Source: Rhytidiadelphus loreus
Taxonomy: Eukaryota; Streptophyta; Bryopsida; Hypnales; Hylocomiaceae
Length of the DNA: 64,000 bases
Direction: 5' to 3'
NCBI GenBank assembly: GCA_947034895.1
Contig: OX344762.1
Location: 70,054,981-70,118,980, forward strand
This document shows, piece by piece, positions 12,609 through 24,598 of this stretch; positions within the stretch are counted from its first letter, which is position 1; each line of letters begins with the position of its first letter. The notes beneath the pieces were generated by a model. It was not told the origin of the DNA. It searched no databases and saw only the letters and a program-made list of their open reading frames with translations. Position numbers and translations under genes: made by a program.

Positions 12609-12971
12609 CATAAGGTAGCAACGCCCATAACCATTAGTGTACCCATACTTCGATAGTAGAGTTTCCTTAAAGTGTCTCCAAATGTACTTTGAAACCGTGC
12701 CAATTCTTAATTGTGGTTGGTAGGCTCTAATTTTTTTAGATTTTGGAACTACAATCAAGGCAACTTTAGTAGAGTGTGGTTTAGGGTGCCTTAGTGAGTT
12801 CTACTTTGAAAATTCACAGAAATTAGATGCCTTATCCAAAAATTCTAATTCTTTTTTTAAAAATTCATGATTTTCAGTTGCTAATACTAAAAAAATATTT
12901 TTTCTAGAAAAAAGTGCCTCCAACTATGTTGAATTGCTTAATTTGACGGTTATGGGTGTTGCTACCTTATG
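12609..12971. mobile_element. MITE with 24-bp inverted ends, copy 1
   Basis: The left end CATAAGGTAGCAACGCCCAT is matched almost perfectly by the reverse complement of the right end (CATAAGGTAGCAACACCCAT). Near the right end, TGAATTGCTTAATTTGACGG is shared with the element at 27065-27393, which defines a family. No coding content. A clear target duplication was not found. Confidence 0.8.
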
Positions 12972-13044
12972 TGTTAATCACACTCATATTGAATGAGATT
13001 TTAATGGAATAGTTTCATTAGGAATTCTAAAGTGTTCAATGTTA

Positions 13045-13935
13045 TTAACCCCTAAAGACTAGAGGGTGTTTTGGAAGAGGAAGAATCCAAAATTGCTAAT
13101 TTTGATGCATTGTCTAAAATAAAAAATTATTTGAAAAAAATCCAATTGTATAAAAGTGTATTATGTAATTATAACAACGTGTAGAAACAATTTCAGCCCA
13201 TTTGACCATGTGGATTGAAAGATTATAATGTTTGAAGTGAGAAAAAAAATCTTTATTTTCATTCTTGCAAACTAGGATCAACAAACTTCAAGCCCTCTTA
13301 GAGTAAAATATTTGGTCTACACAAAAATGAGGATTTTGACTATTCATAAATATATGATGTTGGATTCACTCATAAAAAATCTGAATCAACTTGCAATGCA
13401 AAGAGGTTAAATGCATTGGCAATACACTAGTCTTTTTTTGATGATTTCTTGTGCAATGAGATATTTTTTAATTTGGAATCCAAATGGTTAAAAATTAGAG
13501 ACAAATATTTAGAATATTTGGGAAAATTTTCAAAAACTTTGACTTCACATATTGCAAGATAATAGGGCTTGAGGTTAGAAGAAAAGGTTATTTTTCTTGA
13601 AGCCACCCTAACATAGCTAATAAAGTTTGACTCCTTTGAGAATGTGATTTGAGAACTAAATTACTTTTGATAATTGTATGCCATATTTTATTAGTAACAT
13701 AAATGCCAAATTTCAATAGTTGATGAGATTTTTTGCAAAAGACACCCCAAAGATGCTCAAATTGTAAGGGCTACCAAAATAATTTAGGGCAAAAAGAAAT
13801 TATATTTCCACTAAGAAGATACATGTTCACATCTTGTGTCAAAATTTTATGAATATTTGACCAAAATTGACTTCATAGGGACCTACCCAAAGTTTCAATT
13901 GTTCATTCAATGGACAATTGGCCTTTATGGGTTAA
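13045..13935. mobile_element. TTAA-bounded MITE, 891 bp
   Basis: It starts TTAACCCCTAAAGACT and ends GGCCTTTATGGGTTAA. The terminal words are inverted copies with one or two changes. AT-rich and non-coding. Confidence 0.7.
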
Positions 13936-14199
13936 AAATTGTCACTTGAATTCAATTGATTATTGTTAATTTCACAATGTCTACCCCATACATAGTTGCA
14001 GTAGATGGAAGAGAAAATTTGTGAAGAAGGGTGGGGGTGGGAGAAAATTGGACATTTAAATTTTATATGTAAGATAGATCCATTTAAAAACTTGCATGAA
14101 TGAATTTATAAAAACTATAGGGTATTGGAAATATGCCCTTTTTAGCTTTTTATGTAAAAATACGGTCATCTTAAATGCAATAATTAAGGTAAATAGCCC

Positions 14200-16090
14200 C
14201 ACATAAAATACCCTCTTAACTCAGGTGTATACCTTAAATTACAAGGAGTGATCCCCCGAGTTTCAAAACTTTGTTTCCTTTCCAAATCCTTGTAGCCTCT
14301 ATTTTCAAAAATAACCCTTAAACTACATTTGAATACATTGTAATACATTAATGATGTGAATTCAAAACCCTTGTAGATCCAATTATCAAAAATAATTGAG
14401 AAGTATTAGAACTCTACAAAATATAACTTGTGTTTCATTTTTTTAGGGAACTCCAAACCCTTTTAGTTTCTATTTGGAGAACTCTAAAATTCATCCTTTA
14501 AGTCTTCAACTTGAATTTAAAAAAATGTGTACCTTGTTTTCCGTTACGAATCCAAAAACTTCTAGCATCTAATTATATTTGTTTTCTTGAAAGTGTGCAA
14601 ATTAGTTTTAATTTTCTAGAAATCTCATTTTTGGGGTGTGGGGACTATTTCTCAAGCCCTTGGAGAAGCGAAGAAGGACAAGGGCGACACATGAAAGGAG
14701 ACACATCCTTCCATGAATTGTCTTTCAACTCAAAAAGTGGTTGAACCTCTTAATACAACCATTGACTTCAAGATATTCCCCATGCTCAAATTAATGGCTG
14801 ACTACATTAATTGGTTTCCCACTTTTCCTCTCTCCATGGGAAGGAAGAATCCCATGCCAATTTCAAATCTGAAGGTCAATTTCACTCCCCCCCATCGTTG
14901 GTGGACGGAATTCTTGCATATTTTTTCCTCCGAGGGTCAGGGCGCAGACGTGTGGACAAGGGCGTGGACATCTCGTTAGGGCGTGGACGCCGGGGTGCGG
15001 ACGTCCACTCAAAATTCCAATTTTAAAGCAAGTCTTCAACTCCCTCCTTCAACCCCCTCCAAGCCAATTTTGAACTCTCTCCAACCCAATTTTGAACTCC
15101 CTCCAAGCCAATTTTGAACTCCCTCCAAGGGTTTGAAGATTCCATGCCCAAAATAATTAAATAAACCGTTGACCATGAATTAAAAAATCACTTAACTAGT
15201 ATTTCATTTCAATACCCACCCTTCCTAAGTCCTAGACTTTAGAGTTTAGAGTTCTAGGATCCCATTACACAAATTAAAGGGTGGAGTCCAATGATTGAAT
15301 ATTTGAAATCGTAAACAATTTGGGTAATGCTTCATTTCATTTCCAAAGACCCAAACCGCTTTGCTATCCCCATATGCAAAATAAACCATTGCCCTTGAAT
15401 TAAAAAACCACTTAACTAGTATTTCATTTCAATACCTACCCCTTTTATTTTTCCCATGATAAGAATTTGTTGTTAAAGTCTTCAAGACCTAAATCCTTAT
15501 AGCCTTTTTTTCCGGAAAAAAACCCTTCAAGCATATTTAAAAGCATTATAATTTGTATTTGATTTAAATCTGAAACCTTGTAGCTTCGTATTGAAAAAAT
15601 GAAGACTTAAACCAAAAGCTTGAGAAGTATACGTTGGTAATGGTTTGATTTGTAAACTTCGAATCCAAAATCACAAATACCTTTTCTTTAGAAGAATAAA
15701 ATATAAACCCTTAAACTTAAATTTACACAAATATGTACCTTGACTTTCATTAGGACTCCAAACCCTTTGGGATTTTTTTCACACAAATTTTGTACTTTTT
15801 GTTTGGAAGTTCAATTTCATTTTCTAATTTTTTTTTGGTTTCCATTTTTACATGGGTCCTACTCCTCAAGTGCTTGATGAAGGCAAGAACTTGAAGTCCA
15901 ACCTCAAGAAGGGAGTGACATGCTTCAATACGTTGTCTTTGAACTCAAAAAGTGGTTGGACCTCTTAATGTAGCCATTGACTTGAAGATATTCCCCGTGC
16001 TCAAATTAAGGGCTGACTACATTAATTGGTCCTCCTTCTTCTATGGGAAGGAAGAATCCCATGACTAAATTCATATCAAAGTTTAGTGTG
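14200..16090. repeat. Direct duplication inside the hAT
   Basis: About 14250-14880 and 15470-16070 are diverged direct copies. Shared phrases include CTCAAAAAGTGGTTGRACC, AAGATATTCCCC, GGCTGACTACATTAATTGG and GGGAAGGAAGAATCCCATG. Both copies are followed by GC-rich tracts. Confidence 0.75.
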
Positions 16091-16129
16091 GGACCTCCGT
16101 TCCCTGCCGTCCAGGAACGTGACAAGGCC

Positions 16130-16370
16130 GGGGCGGGAACGCGTTGGGCGGGGACATGAATGGGCCGGGTGGGGACGCGAATGGGCCGGGCGGGGACGCG
16201 AAAGGGCGGGGCAGGGACGGGAAGGGGCCGGGCGGGGACGCGAAAGGGCTGGGCGGGGACGCGAAGAGGCGGGGCGGGGACACGAAGGGGCGGGGCGGGG
16301 ACACGAAGGGGCCGGGCGGAGACGCGAAGAGGCAGGGCGGGGACGCGAATGGGACGGGCCGGGGACGTGT
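16130..16370. repeat. GC-rich minisatellite, about 21-bp unit, about 11 copies
   Basis: Variants of GGGCGGGGACGCGAANGGGC repeat without interruption near the right end of the hAT. Base composition is strikingly GC-rich in an AT-rich setting. Because the unit has almost no stop codons, several frames on both strands remain open (for example a minus-strand run of SPP-R-PF peptides), but none looks like a gene. Confidence 0.92.
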
Positions 16371-17291
16371 AGGAATGACGTGATGTTCGTGCCCCGGTAG
16401 ACTAAAACTGCCCTTCGTTGATGTCCCCACCCTTGACGGAAACGTTCGCACTTTGATTTCAGTGTTGGAAAATTTCAAAAATGAAAGGTGTCTAGAGCGT
16501 CTGGACCGTCCGTCCGTCCTGTCCGATCACTTCGACCCGTCGAATATGACAACCCTGACCGGGCAATCCGGGCAGATCACAAAAAATCACTTTCTTCATA
16601 AACAAAAATTTGAAATTGGTTTTCAAGAGTTATATATGCATTGAAAGCTTTGAATCATTCCATTTTGATCAATGAGTCAAAGTTATGACAAGTTTCAATT
16701 TGTGGGCCATTATGGAATCTCTACTTAAAAATAAACTTTGAAATCCTTTATCTTACTCAATTTTCAATATTTTTTGAAAAGAAAAAAACATAGGATGTGG
16801 ACTGGTTATTACAACATTTCAACCAACGGAATTGTCATTTTTCAATTCCATAAGTAAATTCTTAACAAATTAGTGTTTTGAATCATTCTCCATTCTTTCT
16901 ACTTACTATTTTTTTGCTATATGTTGTGTAATTCCAAATGATGTGAAATTTTTTATATATCTATTCAACTTCTCTACAATAAAGAATCTAAAGAAGCACC
17001 ACCATTTTGGACATTTTTTCATAGAAAAATTAGCTTATGAAGCACACCTGTCCTATTTTTTGCAGGGCCCAAAAAAAGATTTCAATGAATTTGAATGCTT
17101 ATATCTTGCAATCCATAGGGTGGAAATTTTTGAATTTTTTTCCACATCTTTTCTAACTATCATACTATGAGATCCTATGGTTACTTGTGTCCCATAATGC
17201 TTTTTTTCTAAAAGTTTGTATTCTAACTAGATATGACAATTTTGGTGCATTTTGGATGAAAATATAGTCAAGAAACTTAAGGGGTTAACCT

Positions 17292-18104
17292 TTAACTACT
17301 TAAGTGACCAAATATGGTTGATCTAAAATTTTAGGCTCATTTTTCACTAGTTAGTTAAATTTGTTTGACCGTTTAAAAAAAAATTATAGGTAGTTTTGAG
17401 GGTTACCTATTGGAAATTTTCATTTTTCATTGAAAAAGGTTAATAATTGATTTTTGAGTGGTACTCAAACACATATTTGTACCATTAGTGAAGAGGAAAG
17501 TTTGCCAATTTTACTTCATTTCCCAACTTGGAGTAAAGCTTGTCAATTTTGCTTGATTTGAGATCTAAAAAATTGTACATATCCATTTGTTTTGAAAATG
17601 GTCCCACTGGAAAGTGTAAAGTATTTTCATGATTTTCACCATTGAAATTTTTTACTTGCAAGTGTTGATTTGTAGTTATTTGCAATTTCTACTTATAAAA
17701 GAAATTGCATTTGAACAATTGCAAGGTGGATTGTGTAACGAGTTTGATAGCTTTTCATGTGAAATTCAGTTTTTTGAGAGTGCATTTTAGTGTACTAACT
17801 CTATTTGTAGCTATTCATGTCACCTCCCATCCCCCAAAAATTTTATATGCAAATTTCTAAAACATTGTAGGAAGAAGCAACATATTAAAAATAGAATGCG
17901 TACATTTTTGTTGTTATAATCTCACAACTCCTATGCAATTTTACAATCAAAATTGGTGAGCATATTAATAAACAAGCTCTCTAAACATCTATACAGTCAG
18001 ATTTTGAAAAAAATAAAACTTGCTTCATTGGGGAGAACTTTAAGCCCATGCTCTTTTTTCACAGGAAAAACACATTTGGAAAGGCTTAGGCACTTAGGGG
18101 TTAA
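17292..18104. mobile_element. TTAA-bounded element next to the interrupted copy
   Basis: The left end TTAACTACTTAAGTGACC and the right end GGCACTTAGGGGTTAA are imperfect inverted copies of the family terminus. Alternatively the left border is the shared TTAA at 17285. Interior non-coding. Confidence 0.55.
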
Positions 18105-19199
18105 GCAAGTCACCATTCAATCTTGAAGAGAATCCAAATAAATATTCAGTCTAAATTTGTCCAATAATTCTTTAGAACTTAGCTATTCACCATCTACTGC
18201 GATTATAGGATCATGTGGTTTGGTGTCTTCCTCCCTTCCAAGAAAATCCCCCACCGTTGATTACAAGAACCCTTGGTTGGCTCCCTCCCTGGTTAAGCCA
18301 TTAGGGTTACAACCCTCACTGGAAAAAAATGAAAGACGTTGATTTTGAAAAAATAATTTTCCCTCCCCCCCTCTAACACTATTGATCTTGAAAATAATAA
18401 ATATGGATACAAATACATGTCCAAGATACGAATACATATCCAAAATAAGGATATGATATAGATACAAGATACAAAATATGGTCAAATGGACATATCATCA
18501 TATCCCATATTATTTGGAACTGTGAAGTGCTTCCTCAAATTCAAATAGGAAGAGGGGGGTAGGTAGACAATAAAAAAAATTTAATCACAAAATGGGAGAG
18601 GGGGGAAGGTAATAAATATTTCAAAAAAAAATTTTAATCACAAAAATTATGGAAGGGAATTAATAATTATATAAAAAAAATTTAATGAAGATCTTTTGAG
18701 CGGATGGAGGGCAATGCATTAATTGAAATGCACCTCTGCCTCACTATCTACTCAAAAGATAGAACTTGGCTATTTACAATGGCCATTCAAAGTTTTGCTT
18801 TTGTTTATTTTATTTCATTTTAAATTTCATTTAAACTTCAGCCTTTTGATTTAAACCACATATGATTTTTTTAAAAGCAATTTGTTTGTAAAAAATATAA
18901 TAGTTAACTAATTACAAAAATGCTTAAAATAGCATGAAAAATTTAAGAGGATTGAGTGCAATAGTGCTCACAATAGTGCTCACAATAGTGATAAACATTA
19001 TGGTATGATTGATGTACTCTTCATCTCCTTGAACCAAGAAAGATTTAATAGAAAAGTTCAGAAAGTGGTGTATTTTAAGCTTGCAAAATGCTACCATTAA
19101 AATTAATATCAAGTCATGGAGGGTGGCTTCATAGGAGGGAAGGGGGGTCTAGTTCAATTGATTTGCACTTTAGAAGAATAAAGGGATTTTATTCCCATA
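18105..19199. other. AT-rich spacer before the satellite
   Basis: Simple, C-rich and A/T-rich tracts with repeated GATACAAATAC-like words. No gene seen. Confidence 0.6.
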
Positions 19200-22100
19200 A
19201 TCTTACTCACTTGATGACTGAGCCAGAACATGGAACAATGTAATTTGAATATAAATAGGATAGTACTTGTAGTTTTGAATTGTTTGATTTGGAATCTTGT
19301 AAAAAGTTGTCATGTATGGGAATAGAATATTTCCTATCTTTGTTTGAATATTGTTTCTCGTACTCTCACTTAGTTGATGATTGTGCCAACGCATGGAACA
19401 ATGTGAGGGATATAAATAGGATAGTATTTGTAGTTTTGAATTGTTTGATTTAGAATCCTATAAAAAGTTGTCATGAATGGGACTAGTGTATTGAGGATCA
19501 TTATTTGATTATTGTTTCTTCGTATTCTCAATTAGCTGGTGATTGTGCGAGAATATGGAACAATGTCATTGGGATATAAATAGGATAGTACTTGTAATTT
19601 TGAATTGTTTGATTTGGAATCTTATAGAAAGTTGTCATAAATGGGACTAGTGTATTTATGATCATTGTTTGAATATTTTTTCTTTGTATTTTCATTTAGC
19701 TGGTAATTGTGCGAGAACATGGAAGAATGTAATTGGAATATAAATAGGATAGTATTTATAATTTTGAATTGTTAGATTTGGAATCTTGTAAAAAGTTGTC
19801 GTGTATGGGACTAGAATATTTCTTTTCTTTGTTTGAATATTGTTTCTCGTATTCTCATTTTAGTTGGTGACTATATCAACACATGAAACAATGTGATTGG
19901 AATATAAATAGGATATTATTTATAATTTGGAATTGTTTGATTTGGAATCTTATAGAAAGTTGTCATGAATGAGACTAGTGAATTCCCTATCCTTGTTTGA
20001 ATATTGTTTCTTCGTATTCTCATTCAGCTAGTAATTGTGCCAAAGCATGTAACAATGTGATTGGGATATAAATAGGATAGTATTTATAATTTGGAATTGT
20101 TTGATTTGGAATCTTGTAAAAGTTGTCATGAATGGGACTAGTGTATTCAAGATCCTTGTTTGAATTTTTTTTTTTCGTATTCTCATTGAGTTGGTAACTC
20201 TGCCAAAACATAGAACAATGTAATTGGGATATAAATTGGTTAGTACTTGTAGTTTTGAATTGTTTGATTTGGAATCTTGTAAAAAGTTGTCATGAATGGG
20301 ATTAGTGTATTGAGGATCATTGTTTGTTTGAATATTGTTTCTTTGTATTCTCATTTAGTTGATGATTGTGCAAGAACATGGAACAATGTCATTGGGATAT
20401 AAATAGGATAGTATTTGTAATTTTGAATTGTTTGATTTAGAATCTTATACAAAGTGTCATGAATGGGACTAGAGTATTTGAGATCCTTGTTTGAATATTT
20501 TTTCTTTGTACTTTCATTCAGCTGGCGGCTGTACCAGAACATGGAACAATGTGAATGGGATATAAATGGGATAGTACTTGTAATTTGGAATTGTTTGATT
20601 TGGAATCTTGTAAAAAGTTGTTAGGAATGGAACTAGACTATTTCCTATCCTTGTTTGAATTTTTTTTTTTGTATTCTAATTTAGCTAGTAATTGTGCCAA
20701 ACCATGGAACAGTGTAATTGGGATATAAATTGGTTAGTATTTGGAATTTGGAATTGTTTGATTTGGAATCTTGTAAAAAGTTGTTGTGTATGGGATTAGA
20801 ATGTTTCCTATCTTTGTTTGAATATTGTTTCTTCGTATTCTCACTTAGTTGGTGACTATGCCAACGACGTGATTGAGATATAAATAGGATAGTACTTGTA
20901 ATTTGGAATTGTTTGATTTGGAATCTTATAGAAAGTTGTCATGAATGGAATTAGTGTATTCAGGATCTTTGTTTGAATATTTTTTTTTTGTATTCTGATT
21001 TAGCTGGTGACTGTGCCAGAACATGGAACAACGTAATTGGGATATAAATAGGATAGAACTCGTAATTTTGAAATGTTTGATTTGGAATCTTGTAAAAAGT
21101 TGTCGTATATGGGAATAGAGTATTTCCTATCTTTGTTTGAATATTGTTTCTTCGTATTCTTACTTAGTTGGTGAGTGTGCCATCGCATGGAACAATGTGA
21201 TTGGAATATAAATAGGATAGTATTTATAATTTTGAATTGTTTGATTTGGAATCTTGTAAAAGTTGTCATGAATGGAACTAGTGTATTGAGGATCATTGTT
21301 TGAATATTTTTTCTTTGTATTCTCATTTAGCTGGTATTGTGTGAGAACATGGAAGAATGTAATTGGGATATAAATAAGATAGTAGTCGTAATTTTGAAAT
21401 GTTTGATTTGGAATCTTGTAAAAAGTGTCATGAATGGGACTAGAGTATTTGAGATCCTTGTTTGAATGTTGTTTCTTCGTATTTTCACTTAGTTGGTGAC
21501 TATGTCAACGCATGAAACAATGTGATTGGAATATAAATAGGATAGTACTTGTGATTTGGAATTGTTTGATTTGGAATCTTATAGAAAGTTGTCATGAATG
21601 GAACTAGTGTATTCAGGATTTTTGTTTGAATATTTTTTCTTTGTATTCTCATTTAGCTAGTAACTGTGATAGAACATGGAACAATGTACTTGAAATATAA
21701 ATAGGATAGTACTTGTAGTTTTGAATTGTTTGATTTGGAATCTTGTAAAAAGTTGTCATATATAGAAATAGAGTATTTCCTATCTTTGTTTGAATATTGT
21801 TTCTTCGTATCCTCACTTAGTTGGTGACCTGCCAATGCATGGAACAATGTAATTGGAATATAAATAGGATAGTACTTGTAACTTTGAATTGTTTGATTTT
21901 TAGGAATCTTGTAAAAAATTGTCATGTATGGAAATAGAGTATTTCCTATCTTTGTTTGAATATTGTTTCTTTGTATTCTCACTTAGTTCACTAGTAGAAA
22001 ATCAAGCCCAATCTGTTGTTTTAGTCGTGTTGATCATCAACAAATTTGTATTGATAAACAGAAATTTGTTGATGATCAAGTGATCAACGCGACCAAAACA

Positions 22101-22335
22101 ACAGATTGGGCCTGATTTTCTACTAGTGGTTGGTGACCTGCCAACGCATGGAACAATGTAATTGGAATATAAATAGGATAGTACTTGTAATTTTGAATTG
22201 TTTGATTTGGAATCTTGTAGAAAGTAGTCACGAATGGACTTGACTATTTCCTATTCTTTTTTGAATATTGTTTCTTTGTATTCTCATTTAGCTAGTGACT
22301 GTGGAAAAGCATGGAAGAATGTGACTGGGATATAT
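19200..22335. repeat. 163-bp satellite array, about 19 monomers
   Basis: Monomers carry, in order, CATGGAACAATGT, GGATATAAATAGGATAGTA, TTGAATTGTTTGATTTGGAA, GTTGTCATGAATGGGACTAG and TTTGAATATTGTTTCTTCG. The CATGGAACAATG anchors at 19229, 19392 and 19554 give a period of 162-163 bp. Monomers are diverged and the order of variants is irregular. A CACTA MITE sits in one monomer (21989-22128), another MITE (22336-22569) ends the regular array, and a partial monomer continues at 22570-22660. The short frames of 60-109 aa across it are repeat artefacts. Confidence 0.95.
21989..22128. mobile_element. CACTA-type hairpin MITE, 140 bp, in the satellite
   Basis: It starts CACTAGTAGAAAATCA and ends TGATTTTCTACTAGTG. 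The arms pair over nearly their whole length around a short loop. The 3-bp target duplication GTT (21986-21988 and 22129-22131) is exact, and removing the element restores the satellite phrase CTTAGTTGGTGACC. Confidence 0.95.
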
Positions 22336-22569
22336 CACTATAAGAAACTTATATTTTAGGTGACGTTTTGTAATTTTTTTAGACAAATTTTAAGTGTTGT
22401 CGAAAAAAACATCTTGTGTTTTTCTGTAAATAATCATGTCCAATATAATATGTGGATGTTGTATTAGGCATGATTATTGACAAAAAAAAACAAGTTTTTT
22501 TTTTATGTCACCTAAAATCCGTCTGGATAAATTACAAAACATCACCTAAAACACAAGTTTCTTATAGTA
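22336..22569. mobile_element. CACTA-type hairpin MITE, 234 bp
   Basis: The left end is CACTATAAGAAACTT and the right end AAGTTTCTTATAGTA, with the last base mutated from G. The target duplication is TAT on both sides. The inner sequence matches the MITE at 22911-23138 (AGGTGACGTTTTGTAATTTTT). Confidence 0.9.
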
Positions 22570-22910
22570 TATATAGGATAATACTTGTAGTTTTGAATTG
22601 TTTGATTTGGAATTTTGTAAAAGTTGTCATGTATGGGACTAGTATATTTCAGATCTATAATTGAATATAATTGCTAGTATACAACATTAATTATTTAAAA
22701 TGTGATTGTGAGAATAAAATCTAAACTCATATTAGGAAATGCAAACAATATACATTAGAGAAATTCTTAGCCCTCCTGAAAGCCACTCCATAGTGACCAA
22801 ACCAGTCTATTAATCGCGTAAGAATTAGTAGGGGCATATAGCTGCAGTGCATTGTCAGAGTGGGTGAATATCGTGAAAGACGTCAGAACTCCAATAATGA
22901 AAGTGTAGTA

Positions 22911-23138
22911 CACTATAAGAAACCTGTGTTTTAGGTGACGTTTTGTAATTTTTTCAGACGGATTTTAGGTGACGGTAGAAAAAACAACTTGTGTTTTTTT
23001 GTTAATAATCACGTCCAATATTGTGTTATATTGGATGTGATTATTGACAAAAAAACACAAGTTGTTTTTTCTAACGTCACCTAAAATCCGTCTGAAAAAA
23101 TTACAAAACGTCACCTAAAACACAGGTTTTTTATAGTG
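22911..23138. mobile_element. CACTA-type hairpin MITE, 228 bp
   Basis: The left end is CACTATAAGAAACCTGTG and the right end CACAGGTTTTTTATAGTG, with target duplication GTA on both sides. The arms pair nearly throughout, including ACAACTTGTGTTTTTTTGT against its complement, so a transcript would fold into one long stem. Confidence 0.95.
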
Positions 23139-23192
23139 GTAGAAGTTTGTTTAATAATCAGCTGTACGAACATACAAGGTGATTAATTGGGA

Positions 23193-23876
23193 AGTTAAGC
23201 AAATTCAATGAAATTAAGAAAAATGAAGTGAATTTTCAAGCTAGTTGCCAAAAAAATTAGGAAACTCTTATATTTTCAACTAGCTTTTAAAGTCACTTAG
23301 TTTAGGATGTTTAGTTTAGAATTTGTAGTTTTTCAACCGCTCATAGTTAAGTTTAAAATAGGAATTGTGTTAAAACTAGAATTTCAGACCTCATTTAGGC
23401 ATAGTAGAATAATTTTTTATCAAAAACCTTTGAACTAAATAAAATTTGAGAATCAAGCTAGTTTTTATGTACAAAAATCCGTTTGAAGTTTAGAGCCTCC
23501 AATAAAAAGTTATGGGCAAGATTTGGAGAAGGTTTTTGAAAATGTCAAAAAAAATCTCCCTTTCAACCCCTTTTAGAATTTTGTCTTTGAATTTTTTTGT
23601 TTTACTATGCCTAAATGGGGTTTAAAATTCTAGTTTTAACACGATTCCTACTTTAAACTTAACTATGAGCGGTTAATAAACTACATATCCCACATGGGTT
23701 GTTCTACCTCCTACCACCCCATGTGTACATAAAGATATTCTCTTCTCATCATTAAACACCCTAAATTAATTGGCTTTAGAAGCTAGTTGGAAAATGTCAG
23801 AGTTTTCTAATTTTTTTGGCAACTAGCTTGAAAATTCACTTCATTTTGCTTAATTTCATTGAATTTGTTTAATTTA
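23193..23876. repeat. Foldback element, arms of about 330 bp
   Basis: AAGCAAATTCAATGAAATTAAG and CTTGAAAATTCACTTCATTT-type words at the left recur inverted at the right, together with ACTAGCTT, TTAACTATGAGCGG and GCCTAAATG(A/G)GG. The two arms meet at a short centre near 23520. No target duplication was identified. Confidence 0.85.
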
Positions 23877-24056
23877 CAATACTTGATTATTTAACTACTT
23901 ATACTTGAATTTTGAACCACTGACAGTCATCGGACATTGCGACCTCTGGTGATTGACTATAGCTGAGAAAAACAAATCATTAAGCAAAGTTGAGAGCGGG
24001 CCTCCGTAGGATTGAGAATTCCTCTAATGAACAATAAGAATTGACACATTTGCTAA

Positions 24057-24598
24057 GATGGGGAATTTTGTTAAAATGGTAGTATTCCTTGTGTCATTTT
24101 CAGACTCCTTGGTCTAAATTGTAAAAGTGACATCTTGGATGGGAATAGATTTTAGATTGCATGGTTTGAATTATGAAAGTGCCATCTACTGATCTACAAT
24201 ACATGTAGATTCCAAACATCTATAAGTACTACAAATTTAAAAAATCTAGGAGAATTGGACATTTTAGACCGCCTTATCTGGACCATAAAAACTACCAAAG
24301 TTGAAGGATTTCACCATTTACGCCACATTTAACTACTTCTGGACTATTCAATGAAATTTGGACAAAACATTTGAAGATCTTTCGATAATAACATTAGGGG
24401 GTCCCCTCGAGGCCTCGATGTTTGTATGAATCTTTTGATGTTTGTATAGATCTCTTGATGTTTTGCCTAGATCTCCGGATGTTTTGCATTATCTCCTAAT
24501 GACCATTTTTTTTCTCTTGATGACCATTACTAATCTTTGGGCTTTCCAAAGTCCAAAAGTAGTTAAATGTGGCATATTTTAATGAAATTACCATTAAG
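24057..24598. mobile_element. GGGCAATTT-family MITE carrying a nested MITE
   Basis: The left end GGGGAATTTTGTTAAAATGG is matched inverted by the right end (reverse complement TAATGGTAATTTCATTAAAA). The same termini occur at 30390-30694 and 31534-32961. A second MITE occupies 24321-24573. Confidence 0.65.
24321..24573. mobile_element. GCCACATTTAACTA-family MITE, nested
   Basis: The left end GCCACATTTAACTACTTCTG is inverted at the right end (AAAAGTAGTTAAATGTGGC). The same family is nested again at 31912-32149. Confidence 0.75.

Larger units (their letters stand above)
10972..16557. mobile_element. Non-autonomous hAT-type transposon, 5.6 kb
   Basis: The left end CAGGGTTGTCATACCGGACG and the right end (reverse complement CAGGGTTGTCATATTCGACG) form terminal inverted repeats beginning CAGGG, as in hAT elements. 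An exact 8-bp target duplication, ACCGGGCA, flanks it at 10964-10971 and 16558-16565. The interior contains no transposase frame. It holds other repeats: a TTAA-type end at 11040, a MITE at 12609-12971, a TTAA element at 13045-13935, a direct duplication and a GC-rich minisatellite near the right end. Confidence 0.9.
10766..17288 (-). mobile_element. TTAA-bounded element interrupted by a hAT insertion
   Basis: The right end is TTAA at 17285-17288, preceded by CTTAAGGGG. Reading inward on the minus strand it is homologous to the complete TTAA element at 42805-43752 down to the GGGCAATC point (16558 onward). The missing left part, 10766-10963, has the expected length (198 bp against about 207 bp in the complete copy). 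It starts CTAACCCTTAAAAG, so the terminal TTAA has decayed to CTAA. The hAT lies exactly between the two parts. Confidence 0.7.

Noticed and set aside
16083..16478. 131-codon minus-strand frame of SPP-R-PF peptides, and open plus-strand frames opposite
   Set aside because: It follows entirely from the GC-rich 21-bp minisatellite, which has few stops in any frame; no start context, splice sites or conservation.
20028..21982. Minus-strand frames of about 108 codons with repeated MRIQRNNIQT peptides
   Set aside because: Translation of the 163-bp satellite, not protein-coding.
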